Of a stretch of DNA of 38,640 nt, positions 1 through 8,450 are shown one piece after another. A model generated the notes under the pieces. It saw only the letters and a list, made by a program, of their open reading frames with translations, had not been told where the DNA came from and did no database searches. Numbering within the stretch: position 1 is the stretch's first letter; each line of letters starts with the position of its first letter. This DNA comes from an uncultured Verrucomicrobiota bacterium (GTDB taxonomy: Bacteria > Verrucomicrobiota > Verrucomicrobiia > Limisphaerales > UBA1319), in contig CAIMWS010000163.1 in assembly GCA_903845125.1 (NCBI GenBank), forward strand, positions 1-38,640, in the 5' to 3' direction. A program made the position numbers and the translations under genes.

Positions 1-719
1 CAGAAAAAAGTTTGCGCGGCCACACTGAAATCATCTATCAATCCATGCGTTATAAAGTAATTACCACTAATACCAGCGCCTAAATACATATCCGAAAAAT
101 CACTAGGTAGTGGAGTATTGTTATATCCCGTCTGGAATAGAATTCCGTCGATCCATATTTTCTTTACGTTCAACCTTTTTGTAAAGACAAAAAAGTGCCA
201 ATTGGTCCACCAGTTGGTTGTGTTTCCAAAGTTGTTATAATCGGAAAGCATATTAATTGGTCCGGAAACACGCTCGGTATTAGTGTCAAAATAAATTAAA
301 TAGTCACCCCACGGGGATCCTTTACACATCATGCTCTGTAATCCAATTTTTGTTGTGGGGGATTCAGCGCAAAAAAAACAAGATTCTAAAACATCATATT
401 TTTTAATCCAAAAAGCCAAAGTTATTTCATCGTTCTTGGATAATGTGTTTAGAAATGTGGCATTATAAATATGGAAAAAACCTGGTCCGGTGCCAAAATC
501 AACTGCATAATCTCCATTTTTCTTTGTGTGCCCTCCGGTGTTTTTACTAAATACAGCTCCATTGCGGAGAAAGCCTTCATAAGATCTTATTCTATCTTGC
601 GACTTAATAAGCGGAGTTGAAATAGTGTCAACTGCATGTAGTATTTGACAAAAAGAATGAAAAATACACATTGCAAACATTAGCCGAAGTAATGTGTGTT
701 TATGTATAATATATAACAT
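1..719 (-). CDS. LamG/concanavalin-like secreted protein, N-terminal part (runs off left edge)
   Basis: Reading the minus strand from an ATG at 719 gives 239 codons without a stop to the window edge, so the C-terminus is missing. The first ~29 residues are a signal peptide with a hydrophobic stretch before an ILHA end. The rest looks like a LamG/concanavalin-A-like jelly roll: an RSYEGFLRNGA segment, AVDFGTG, EITLAFWIKK, then NWHFFVFTK, KIWIDGILF and GLIDDFSVAAQ, the order expected of the last strands of this fold (NWHH, iYIDG, iDDvri). Such domains bind sugars or act as adhesins on the cell surface. The ligand cannot be told. Codon use is strongly A/T-ending, opposite to all other genes here, which suggests recent transfer. 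No start with a clear ribosome site is visible. Alternative in-frame ATGs lie at residues 14 and 17. Confidence 0.75.
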   Translation of the reverse strand, partial: MLYIIHKHTLLRLMFAMCIFHSFCQILHAVDTISTPLIKSQDRIRSYEGFLRNGAVFSKNTGGHTKKNGDYAVDFGTGPGFFHIYNATFLNTLSKNDEITLAFWIKKYDVLESCFFCAESPTTKIGLQSMMCKGSPWGDYLIYFDTNTERVSGPINMLSDYNNFGNTTNWWTNWHFFVFTKRLNVKKIWIDGILFQTGYNNTPLPSDFSDMYLGAGISGNYFITHGLIDDFSVAAQTFF

Positions 720-1434
720 ATTTAATAGTTCTATAAAAATAAAAACCAACCAATAAAATATGTGTCATTAAGTTGATTTTATTAAGTTGTTCAAAAAAGT
801 GCGAAAAACTAAAGCGATTTTATGGAATTGCAAATGCTTATCCTCAATGCAGACTTTGGTGCAAGTTCCAGTATACTGACTACCATCGCTAATGGGGAGT
901 TATTCATTTTATTGTCGTTCATGGTTCATGTGCGTGTTTTGTGGCTTTTCCGGTTTTGGTCAAAAAATAAAAGTTCAAAAATCTTTCTACGTTCAGCCTC
1001 TCTGCTGCGTAGCAGAATTAAAATTGGGACTTGGCGTGATTTTTACGCGGGAGCGTGAAAATGGCGCGTGCGGTGCCTGGGAATGGGGATCCTCGGCCAT
1101 AATACATTGCAAATGAGTTCGATGGGGATAAACCATCCAAATTAAACAAGGTCTTTGGTCCGGGATTGGATAATACGTGGATAATATGCCTCCGGTCCGC
1201 CGTCTTGCCAGCCGGTCCATTGGCTCGGAGACCGCCTTTCCTGATTCCCGCCCCATCACCTGCCAAAAATTGCCTTTTAACACCGCCATATTTCCATTTT
1301 CCCATCCCGCCGCTCTTCCTCCTGGCATCTTCCTGCCAAAAATATGGATGCTCACGGGCCATTCTCTAAAATTATCAAAACCTGTCAACTAAATAACCAA
1401 CCATATCGCCCGGCGATCCTATGCTGTCAAATAA
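720..1434. other. AT-rich gene-free stretch
   Basis: No convincing coding region was found on either strand. The short frames here, such as a 78-codon one at 822-1058, have no recognisable domain and no ribosome site. The left part (720-1050) shares the low GC of the partial LamG gene, and the right part moves gradually toward the GC-rich composition of the rest. A small perfect inverted repeat lies at 1001-1016. The region immediately left of 800 presumably holds the promoter of the minus-strand LamG gene, but no clear -35/-10 pair could be assigned. Confidence 0.6.
1001..1016. repeat. 6-bp perfect inverted repeat, 4-nt loop
   Basis: TCTGCT, loop GCGT, AGCAGA. It is a short hairpin in gene-free DNA with no U-tract directly after it on either strand, so it is not a canonical terminator. 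Confidence 0.4.
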
Positions 1435-1732
1435 TATAATACAACAGTATTGCCCTGCGGCCGGGCTTGCGCTGGCCGGGGGAGGCCAATTCGGGGCCAG
1501 TAACTAGCAGGCAACCCATGATCCCTGGCCATTGGCTGGAAAAGGGGTTCTCCGGCAGGCACCTCAGATTGCAGATTTTGCACCGCATGCGGGAGTAAGG
1601 TTGACGGCCAACCACTGAGGCAACGGAGGGATCCCCTGCCCGGCGCAGGCAACCGCCAGCGTGGGGAGACGGTGGAAAAAAATCCCGGAATGCGTGACGG
1701 AGCGGCGACGGCTCGTCGCTGTGATTTTTTTT
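1435..1732 (+). ncRNA. Candidate structured non-coding RNA ending in an intrinsic terminator
   Basis: A perfect TATAAT lies at 1435-1440, though without a recognisable -35 box. A long irregular hairpin spans 1471-1560: 1471-1473 with 1558-1560, 1475-1479 (GCCGG) with 1552-1556 (CCGGC), 1485-1490 (GCCAAT) with 1531-1536 (ATTGGC), and 1495-1500 (GGCCAG) with 1525-1530 (CTGGCC). Next comes 1562-1567 (CCTCAG) with 1615-1620 (CTGAGG), which encloses a 5-bp hairpin at 1599-1613. Further hairpins follow at 1635-1649 (CCTGC/GCAGG) and ~1652-1674. The block ends in a hairpin plus T-run at 1701-1732. No protein frame here is credible. I could not match it to RNase P, tmRNA or SRP RNA signatures. A 6S-like RNA is possible from the long bulged hairpin but unproven. 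The boundaries are inferred. Confidence 0.35.
1701..1732 (+). terminator. Rho-independent terminator, plus strand
   Basis: A GCGACG/CGTCGC stem with a GCT loop, extended by G-T and C-G pairs, is followed by GTGA and an eight-T run at 1725-1732. The T-run lies on the plus strand only. No plus-strand gene precedes it, so it either terminates the candidate RNA upstream or is a remnant. Confidence 0.6.
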
Positions 1733-1998
1733 GATGTAGCCCTGTTGCTGCTGAAACTTGGTTGGCGCAATTCAGCTGTAAGGGTCCGCTCTCCGCTCCA
1801 AGCTGCCCATATTCGCGGTTCGCTCTTTTTCTTTGAATCTTGCGCCGTGCGAATTTGGAAGGCCCGTTTTGCCACCGCTCAGATTCAGGTCCCCGGTGTC
1901 TTTTAATTTTAGTCAACTCGCACGTCCGGGTGCGCCTGGATAACGCGGGCCCGGCGCATGGTCGTAATAGCCGGGATTGGCGGCCGGATCCCCAACGG

Positions 1999-4900
1999 TT
2001 ATGGCGCTCGCCACCGATAAAAACGGTGAGCTGCGGAATCCATGCCGGGCGCAGCAACAGGCCATTCAGTGACGCCACCGGGGAGTGGCAGCAGATCCCG
2101 CCAGGTGCTCAAATCTTCGGAGACCGTCAGGACACCCCCGCGGCCTTCCAGCCCCTGGATCATCAACTGCGCCGGTGGCGAGGGTTTCAATGGCCAGCTC
2201 AATTTCACGGAATCCAAGGGGCCAGCCTGGTCCACGCGCAGCGTGAAATCGCCCATGCTGCCGGTAGTGCTATCGACCGCGATGGCATATTCCTGGCCCG
2301 CGCGGGCGGTAAACAGGCGCGGTTCGCCGGCCGGACCGGACCCGGTGCCCGGCACCGGCAATAATCCGGCCAGATCCGAGCCGGTATACACCCCTACGAC
2401 GCCCCCGCTCAAACCGGCGACCTGAATGGTGGTTGGGCCATCCCGGGGAGCGGACCAAGCCCACCACACGGAGCTTCCGCCGGGCTGCCCGGCGTGGTTC
2501 GGTTCGCCGGTTTCGCGGGTGGCGGCATAATTCGCCCCCGCCATCCGGACCGCCGATCCCCAAATCCGCTGGCGGGCGGCAAAAGCGTCGTTGGCCGGCG
2601 GTTCCCGAAAATCCAGCCGCACCTGGAATTGGCTGACGGCGCCCAGGCTGACGACCGCGATGTGGTATTCCAGCCCCGTTTGAACCGCCACCGCCACGGC
2701 GGCACCGCTTGGGCTGACGTGGGCCTGTTCCACGAGGGATCCCGGATTCGAGCCGCGAAAAACCCGTAGGCCCACCTCGCCGGGGTCCGGGACCAGGATC
2801 AGGAGGCCGCGTGCCGGGGCGCTCCAGGAATACCAGGCATGGGCCCCGGAGATGGGGCCTTCCGCCTGGCTGCTCGCGTAAGCCAGGTTGCCGGCCAGCA
2901 AGGCGCTCGAGCCGGCCACGGTTTCGCGGCTGGCAAAGACTCCATTGCGCGGCCCAACAAATACCTGCTCCTGCGCGGCCAGGGGAATTTCCCCCGTTTT
3001 CAGCACCACCCGGCCGCCAACCCAATGCAGTCCGGCGGTCTCCGGAGCCCAGGGGAAATCCGCCGGCGCGGCGGGCGCCACTGCCACCCGCTGGTCGTTG
3101 TCCCACAACTCAATCCGCTCGATATCCTCGGGGGTTTCGGTGGTGGTCACCCGCAGGTTGAACCGGGTGCCCGTGAGCGTGATCCCCCCCGGCGATCCGA
3201 CCAGGAAAACCGTTTGTTCCCGGAGCCACAGGCTGAAGTCAGTGCCGTCCGGATTGCCCGCCGGAGTTAGGACTGCGAAGTGATAGGTTTCGCCGGCCAC
3301 CGCCTCAAAGTTCACCCACTCCACGGGGGGGAGGTTGGTGTCCCCCAGGCGTTTCCAGGCTCCGGGTGGCTGGCCCGTAAAAACGGCGCAAGGCGAAGTA
3401 GCCGTGAGCTCCACCAGGCCATCCGAGGGGGCGGTCCAGCGATACCAAACGGCCGGGGAACCAGGCTCCCAGCCGGGCTCGCCCGGTCCGGCAGTGGCCG
3501 CCCGGGTGGAGCCGGACCCTTCCGCGTAGCGCCCCGTCAGCACCAGCGCCTGGGCGGGATCATCATTGGCCGGGTGGAGCGTGATTTGCACCGGCAGCGT
3601 GGCCCGCATTTCACCGGCGGTGTTGGTGCCCAGCGCCAGGATCTCACAGATGCCCGGCGGCAGGGCCCCGGGTGGCAGGGAAATGGGCAGGGTCAAACCG
3701 TCCTTCCGCCAGAGCGTCTCATAGGCGCCCTCGGCCGATGGCCAGCCAGACGCATCCCGCAGGCGCCGGGCCAGCAAGGTGACGTTGGTCAGGACGCCGT
3801 CCAGCGCCGGGTCCGGCGTGGCAATTTCGATGCGGGGCAGGGCGGGCAGGGTGAATTGGGAGCCATTCGTGGGCAGGCTGATATGGAAGGCAGTCCAGGT
3901 CAGCGCCAGGCTGGTTTCCCCGGCCGGGAAGAGCACGCTGCGCAAGCCCTGGTCGAAAGGCAGTTGCCGTAAAACCAGCTGGCCGGGGCTGTCCAGCAAC
4001 AGCACATATTTTCCGCCGGCCTTGGCCAGGAACCAGGCCGCACATTGGTTTCTCTCCGGGAATACCTGCAGTTCCGCCATCCGCCGCAGGCTGGCCAGCG
4101 TTTCGCCCTGGAACACATCCACGTAGGGCATGGCATTGGGCGCGCGGCCCGTGAAGACCACCCAGCCATCCTGGGGGGCCGTCCATTCCCACCAGACGGA
4201 CCGGCCGGCGTGGCCGATGGCCTCCAGTTCCCCCAGCTCGGAGGTGGCCGCCCAATTCTCCGCTTTCCAGGCCGTCGTGCCCGCCTCCAGCAGCCGGCGG
4301 TTGGTGAAAGCGTCGTTCTCCGGCCGCCGATTCAGACGGTGCCACAGTTCACCCGCGGGAGGGTTGGATTCGTTCCCCAGCGCATACACCTTGAAATAAT
4401 AACGGGCGCCTTGGGTCACATCGAATTGCTGGATTCGATACGCGGGATTCCGCGGGTCTTCCCCGGGCCACACCTCGGCCAAGGGACCTTGGCTGGCGAC
4501 CAGGTAGGCGACGATGCCGGCGGCTGGCGACTGGTCGCCAGGGAAATCGAGGCCGAACTCCAAAAGCCCATCCTCGGGGGCCGTCCACGCATACCAAACC
4601 GCCTGATTGGTGGCTCCGGTCAAGACCACCCCGTTGGTGCCGGAGGATCCGAGCAGTTCCGCGGCCTGCTCCAGGGTGTCGTTATCCGGCCTGGGCAAAA
4701 AACCGGCCTCAAACCAGGTCTCATCGAGCAGGCCGCCTCTTCCCGCCAGGACAATCTGGCAAATCTGGCCCGCCAGGACCGGGACTGGCCCCGCCACCGG
4801 GGCGGCCAGGGGAATGAGCGTGGCGGGAGAATTCCCCAGGTAAACCCCCACGAACGGCACATAATTCTCATAGCTGGTGGCGCTTAAACGCAGCCAGCCA

Positions 4901-6516
4901 TTCCGTGGCGCCGTCCACGCAAACCAAACGGTTTTCAGGCCCCCGGCTGCCAGCAGGGCCGGATCCGAAGGATCGGAGGTGGCTTTGCCGAGGGGGATCA
5001 GCTCCCCGGTGCCGTTGGGTGCCAAGGGCCGGGGGTGGTCGAAAGCGTCGTTGGGCGGAGGCGGCTGCAATGCCAGGCGCACCGGCAACGGACCAAAGCC
5101 ATAAACCGAGGCCGTGGCCGCGCGCAATTGGTATTCCACGCCCGCCTGTACGGGAAATTCCAGGCGATCCTCCGCCTGGGCCACCCAATTGATTTCGGTC
5201 AGTGCGTTCAGGACCTGGCCAGTATAGAGCTGGAAACCGAGGTCATACCGCCGGTCAAAAACCAGGTCGACCCAGCCGGATTGCCCGGGCGTCCAGGCCC
5301 ACCACAAAGAAGCCCGCTGGTCGGGTTCGCCGGCTTTTGAAACCGCCCCCCGCAAATCCACCGCGAGCTCGAAATCGGCGCCCGCGAGGGCGGTGCGATT
5401 GGTGAAATAGGTATTGGGCCAGGGCCGGATGGAGATCGGCACCCGGGGCGACCGCCAGGTGCGGTACTGGGAGTCGTAGGCTTCGAGCCAGAGTTCATGA
5501 TCCCCGGCGACCAGGTTGCTGACGAGGATCTGGCTGGCATTGGTCAGCGGGTCGACGAGCCAGGTGTAACCATCCAGCAGCCGGAACCAGCGGAGTGGGA
5601 GGTTTTCAGGCGGATTCGCCACCTGGACCAGGATATTAGTCGGGGTGGAGAAAAGGGCATGGGCGGGTGGGTAAACGATGCGCATCCGGGACAATACCAA
5701 GTTCACGGTGAACTCCATTCCATACGGCAAGGAGGGACCGGCCGCCTGGATCTCGAAGGTTTCGCCCGCCTTGGTTTCAAACTGTTCGAGATTCGCCACC
5801 GGGCGCAGCGCCGCGAGGCTGGCGCCCTGGTAAACGCGAACGGCTAGGGCGGCTGGCCTGCCCACCACGCTTAGATTGGCCACCCCATCGGCCGGCGCCG
5901 TCCAACTCCACCAGGTGGACCCCGCCGCATCCGGTGGGGCTGGTTCCCCCGCCTCCAGGCCGGCGCCCACCGTCCAGCCGGAAAATTGGGCCTCGGCGCC
6001 AGCCACCCGGGTGCGTTGGGCAAAGTCATCATTCGGAGGGCGCGGAACAAAGGAAAAGCCAATCCGGGCGTTTACGTATCCCGGACTGGCCACCACCGCG
6101 GCCGCCACCTGGCAGGGGACACCCCCGCGGACTGGAAAATAGGCGGGCGGCTGGTTCCATTCGGTAATCCGGCGCACCAAAACCAGGCTGGCCAGCTCCT
6201 CCCCTGTGTAAACCGCCACCACGGGTGGCACACTCATGTTTTCCAGCAGATTGAGCAGCAAAAAGCCGTCCGCGGGCGGCTGCCAGACGGCCCAGACTGA
6301 GCCGCGAGCCGGCCCCAGGCTCCCGGCATGGTTCGGCTCCCCGGCCTCCAGGGTGGCTCCCTGGCCAGCCGCCAGCCATTCAAAGTGGGTGCCCGCCAGC
6401 TCCTGGCGCCGGGCAAAGGCGTCATTGGCGGGCTGGGCCGCCAAGGAAAGGCCCGCAGCCAATACTCCGCTCGCCAGCCAGGCACGCGCGCTCCACATCA
6501 TTGGTTTCCGTTTCAT
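1999..6516 (-). CDS. Giant secreted protein with nine NDxF/GEP repeats and interleaved Ig-like modules
   Basis: 1505 residues from the ATG at 6516. An in-frame GTG at 6591 would put 25 charged residues before the signal peptide and is rejected. Residues 1-27 are a signal peptide ending in LSLAA. Nine repeats of ~120 residues start near residues 31, 162, 368, 489, 612, 734, 984, 1191 and 1309. Each opens with (P)xNDxFxxR and, in most copies, continues GEP-hxG, SVWWxWTAPxDG, a vYxG strand and a closing aGxxYxIxV strand. Modules of ~80-130 residues, probably Ig-like, are inserted after repeats 2, 6 and 7. The C-terminus has an SEDLSTWRDL...HRFYRW motif common at the ends of verrucomicrobial exported proteins. 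The role is unknown, with surface adhesin or matrix protein most likely. It stands alone on its strand with a gap on both sides. Confidence 0.9.
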   Translation of the reverse strand: MKRKPMMWSARAWLASGVLAAGLSLAAQPANDAFARRQELAGTHFEWLAAGQGATLEAGEPNHAGSLGPARGSVWAVWQPPADGFLLLNLLENMSVPPVVAVYTGEELASLVLVRRITEWNQPPAYFPVRGGVPCQVAAAVVASPGYVNARIGFSFVPRPPNDDFAQRTRVAGAEAQFSGWTVGAGLEAGEPAPPDAAGSTWWSWTAPADGVANLSVVGRPAALAVRVYQGASLAALRPVANLEQFETKAGETFEIQAAGPSLPYGMEFTVNLVLSRMRIVYPPAHALFSTPTNILVQVANPPENLPLRWFRLLDGYTWLVDPLTNASQILVSNLVAGDHELWLEAYDSQYRTWRSPRVPISIRPWPNTYFTNRTALAGADFELAVDLRGAVSKAGEPDQRASLWWAWTPGQSGWVDLVFDRRYDLGFQLYTGQVLNALTEINWVAQAEDRLEFPVQAGVEYQLRAATASVYGFGPLPVRLALQPPPPNDAFDHPRPLAPNGTGELIPLGKATSDPSDPALLAAGGLKTVWFAWTAPRNGWLRLSATSYENYVPFVGVYLGNSPATLIPLAAPVAGPVPVLAGQICQIVLAGRGGLLDETWFEAGFLPRPDNDTLEQAAELLGSSGTNGVVLTGATNQAVWYAWTAPEDGLLEFGLDFPGDQSPAAGIVAYLVASQGPLAEVWPGEDPRNPAYRIQQFDVTQGARYYFKVYALGNESNPPAGELWHRLNRRPENDAFTNRRLLEAGTTAWKAENWAATSELGELEAIGHAGRSVWWEWTAPQDGWVVFTGRAPNAMPYVDVFQGETLASLRRMAELQVFPERNQCAAWFLAKAGGKYVLLLDSPGQLVLRQLPFDQGLRSVLFPAGETSLALTWTAFHISLPTNGSQFTLPALPRIEIATPDPALDGVLTNVTLLARRLRDASGWPSAEGAYETLWRKDGLTLPISLPPGALPPGICEILALGTNTAGEMRATLPVQITLHPANDDPAQALVLTGRYAEGSGSTRAATAGPGEPGWEPGSPAVWYRWTAPSDGLVELTATSPCAVFTGQPPGAWKRLGDTNLPPVEWVNFEAVAGETYHFAVLTPAGNPDGTDFSLWLREQTVFLVGSPGGITLTGTRFNLRVTTTETPEDIERIELWDNDQRVAVAPAAPADFPWAPETAGLHWVGGRVVLKTGEIPLAAQEQVFVGPRNGVFASRETVAGSSALLAGNLAYASSQAEGPISGAHAWYSWSAPARGLLILVPDPGEVGLRVFRGSNPGSLVEQAHVSPSGAAVAVAVQTGLEYHIAVVSLGAVSQFQVRLDFREPPANDAFAARQRIWGSAVRMAGANYAATRETGEPNHAGQPGGSSVWWAWSAPRDGPTTIQVAGLSGGVVGVYTGSDLAGLLPVPGTGSGPAGEPRLFTARAGQEYAIAVDSTTGSMGDFTLRVDQAGPLDSVKLSWPLKPSPPAQLMIQGLEGRGGVLTVSEDLSTWRDLLPLPGGVTEWPVAAPGMDSAAHRFYRWRAP

Positions 6517-6606
6517 GATCAAGCCTTTTATCCTGCCACCCTGGTCCGGGGGGCTTCCCTCTCCCCCAGCCCGAAAGCCGGGGTGATCCACCTCGGCCTT
6601 CCGTTC

Positions 6607-6658
6607 ATTACATGCGTAATCGGATCCGGAAACGGATCAAAAATTTGCGGACCGGATC
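6607..6658 (-). promoter_or_regulatory. Repeat-rich upstream region of the nine-repeat protein gene
   Basis: About 90 bp before the start codon at 6516 lie an inverted repeat ATTAC-ATGC-GTAAT (6607-6620) and three direct copies of CGGATC at 6621-6626, 6633-6638 and 6653-6658. This clustering in a non-coding gap suggests operator sites, but no factor is known and the promoter boxes are not clear. Confidence 0.3.
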
Positions 6659-6798
6659 AGCGATCGCCACCTGCCCGAGGATGCCATAAGCGTGGGTTGG
6701 ATGTCCAAAAGAGGGGCAGGAACCGCCGGGCCCGCAGCGCATTTCCGCAGCCAGGCTGAAAAAGAGGTCGGAGCTTTTCGCATGGGCCTCCGCGGCCC

Positions 6799-7236
6799 TC
6801 ACTTTTTGACGGGCAATCCCGCCTTTTCCCAGGCCTTGAGGCCGCCATCGAGGTGGTAAATGGACTGGAATTTGAGTTTCTTGAAGATCGGCAAGGCTTG
6901 AGAACTGCGGTAGCCGGAAGCGCAATGGACGAGATAGGCCTGGTTTTTATCGAGGGCGGCGAGCTGTTTTTCAAAATCGGGGGCGTAAAAATTGAGATTC
7001 GTCGCTCCGGAAAGGCATCCGCCCTTGAACTCTCCCGGGGTTCGCAGGTCGAGCACCACCACTTTGCCGGCGGCCAAAAGTTTTTGGGCTTGTTCCGCGG
7101 TGACATGTTTGATGGCGGCTCCGCCAGTTCCCGCTGCCGGACTATCGGCCGCGTGGGGGGCAATCAGCGTGAAAACCAAGGCCAGGGCAATGGCCACCGG
7201 CAGTGCGACAAATTCCCGAAAACGCATCATTGTCAT
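6799..7236 (-). CDS. Exported rhodanese-like sulfurtransferase domain protein
   Basis: 145 residues. Residues ~5-30 form a signal peptide (hydrophobic VALPVAIALALVFTLIA, then APHAA), so the protein should act outside the cytoplasm. Residues 42-143 are one rhodanese domain: VVVLDLRTPGEF (CH2A-like motif), then the active loop HCASGYRSS with catalytic Cys105, and a final LDGGLKAWEKAGLPV, the usual end of the family. Single-domain rhodaneses carry a persulfide on this cysteine and pass sulfur to cyanide or thiol acceptors. The partner here is unknown. It is monocistronic, with ~280 bp before the next gene start on the same strand. ATGs at codons 3 and 4 are alternative starts, and none has a good Shine-Dalgarno sequence. 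Confidence 0.9.
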   Translation of the reverse strand: MTMMRFREFVALPVAIALALVFTLIAPHAADSPAAGTGGAAIKHVTAEQAQKLLAAGKVVVLDLRTPGEFKGGCLSGATNLNFYAPDFEKQLAALDKNQAYLVHCASGYRSSQALPIFKKLKFQSIYHLDGGLKAWEKAGLPVKK

Positions 7237-7396
7237 GTTTTGGGAATATCATGCCGGGGAGGGTCGCCGTCAATTTTTAACTATTCCCGGACCATTTTCG
7301 CCGTCCACCAAAAAAGGACCCCGGCCAGTCCGGCTGATTATGATCTGACTTTTTTTGGAACCCCGCCAGCGCCAGCCAGGACGAGGCCTGGATGGT

Positions 7397-7711
7397 TCAC
7401 GCCTGCAACTCGGCGGCAATCCGGTATTGATGGCCCGCCTGGAAACCGATGGTGCCGATCATCTGTTCACCGCCAAGGCAGACGAAACCTTTGCCGGATA
7501 TTTCGGTTTCGCCGTCCACGCCGTGGCAATCGACCAGCGCATCGTTCCGCAGATACTTGGACCATTTGAGCGACAGTTGGAATCTGCCGGCGGTTAAATG
7601 GCCACTGCCGTCACCCCAGAATTCCAACCGGCCGGTGTCCAGCAGAGCGGGCTCCCCGGAGGAAACTCTGCTCAGGGAGACATCCCATTTGCCGATGATG
7701 GTTCTGGCCAT
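7397..7711 (-). CDS. Small protein of unknown function downstream of the sugar transferase
   Basis: 104 residues from the ATG at 7711. A longer frame would start inside the sugar transferase gene. No signal peptide or membrane segment is visible. The sequence alternates polar and hydrophobic residues (GKWDVSLSR, GRLEFWGDGSGHL, RFQLSLKWSKY, EISGKGFVCL, GTIGFQAGHQYRIAAEL), which suggests a small beta-barrel or lipocalin-like half. I do not recognise the family. It begins 22 bp after the stop of the sugar transferase on the same strand, so the two are probably co-transcribed and it could be an accessory of that enzyme, but this is only positional. Confidence 0.6.
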   Translation of the reverse strand: MARTIIGKWDVSLSRVSSGEPALLDTGRLEFWGDGSGHLTAGRFQLSLKWSKYLRNDALVDCHGVDGETEISGKGFVCLGGEQMIGTIGFQAGHQYRIAAELQA

Positions 7712-7733
7712 TGTTTGGGGCAGTTTAATGATT

Positions 7734-8450
7734 TCAGTTCCAGCGCGGTGATGGGCGGGAGGCTTGCCGCGATTCACGGAGTTGCTCCACGAGCACGGCA
7801 AAGGTCCGGAACATGATGCTCACATCCATCCAGGCGGTCTTGTTCCGCGAGTAGTGGATATCCAGGGACATCATCTCGGCAAAGGTGGTCTTGTTTTTGC
7901 CGCTCACCTGCCAGAGACCGGTCAGGCCAGGCAAAGTGTCGAACCGGGCGTGGTAAACTTCCGGGTAGCTTTCGAACTCATACCGGGTGCAGGGCCGGGG
8001 TCCCACCAGGCTCATGTCGCCCAACACCACATTGATGATCTGCGGAAGCTCATCCAGGCCCATGGCCCGGATCACCGAAGCAAACGGGATCAACCGTGAG
8101 TCACCCTTGGCATCCATTTTGGTCATGGGGACACCGGATTGGATCAAATTTTTGAAATGGTTCTGATGCACCTGCGTGTCCGCGCCGGCCTTCATGGTCC
8201 TGAACTTATAGCACAGGAACCGTTGGCGGCGGAAACCCACCCGCTCCTGCTTGAAGAAGATCGGCCCGGGAGAGACCACTTTGATCAGCACGGCGATCAG
8301 CAACATGATGGGCAGCAAGGCCGGCAGGGCCAGGCAGACGCACAGCAAATCCAGCGCCCGCTTCCAAACCGGAATGGCCACCGTGGTTTCCCGGGGAGAA
8401 ACAAGGGCGGCGGCCTCATGCTGAAAACGGGAAGTAACGCTTGCGTTCAT
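7734..8450 (-). CDS. Bacterial sugar transferase (WcaJ/ExoY-type phosphoglycosyl transferase)
   Basis: 238 residues. Monotopic phosphoglycosyl transferases move a sugar-1-phosphate from a UDP-sugar to undecaprenyl phosphate, the first step of exopolysaccharide or O-antigen repeat assembly at the inner membrane. Visible are the conserved KRALDL start, a re-entrant hydrophobic helix with a helix-breaking proline (residues ~35-60), SPGPIFFKQERVGFRRQRF, YKFRTM, the catalytic Asp-Glu pair in MGLDELPQ (D133, E134), DMSLVGPRP and PGLTGLWQVSGK. It is the short form without the N-terminal four-TM and CoA-binding-like region of WcaJ/WbaP. No other capsule genes flank it, so it may serve a locus elsewhere. 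The sugar specificity cannot be read. The start ATG at 8450 has no clear ribosome site. Confidence 0.95.
   Translation of the reverse strand: MNASVTSRFQHEAAALVSPRETTVAIPVWKRALDLLCVCLALPALLPIMLLIAVLIKVVSPGPIFFKQERVGFRRQRFLCYKFRTMKAGADTQVHQNHFKNLIQSGVPMTKMDAKGDSRLIPFASVIRAMGLDELPQIINVVLGDMSLVGPRPCTRYEFESYPEVYHARFDTLPGLTGLWQVSGKNKTTFAEMMSLDIHYSRNKTAWMDVSIMFRTFAVLVEQLRESRQASRPSPRWN

Noticed and set aside
822..1058. 78-codon plus-strand frame in AT-rich DNA
   Set aside because: No domain, no SD, and low-complexity hydrophobic content by chance in AT-rich sequence.
1740..1900. tRNA-like fragment (GGTTGGCGCAATTCAGC and a TTTGAATC-like stretch)
   Set aside because: No acceptor stem, anticodon arm or correct spacing could be built. 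No tRNA was found anywhere in the window.
1419..2078. 219-codon minus-strand frame
   Set aside because: No family, no ribosome site, partly over the end of the nine-repeat gene and the candidate RNA.
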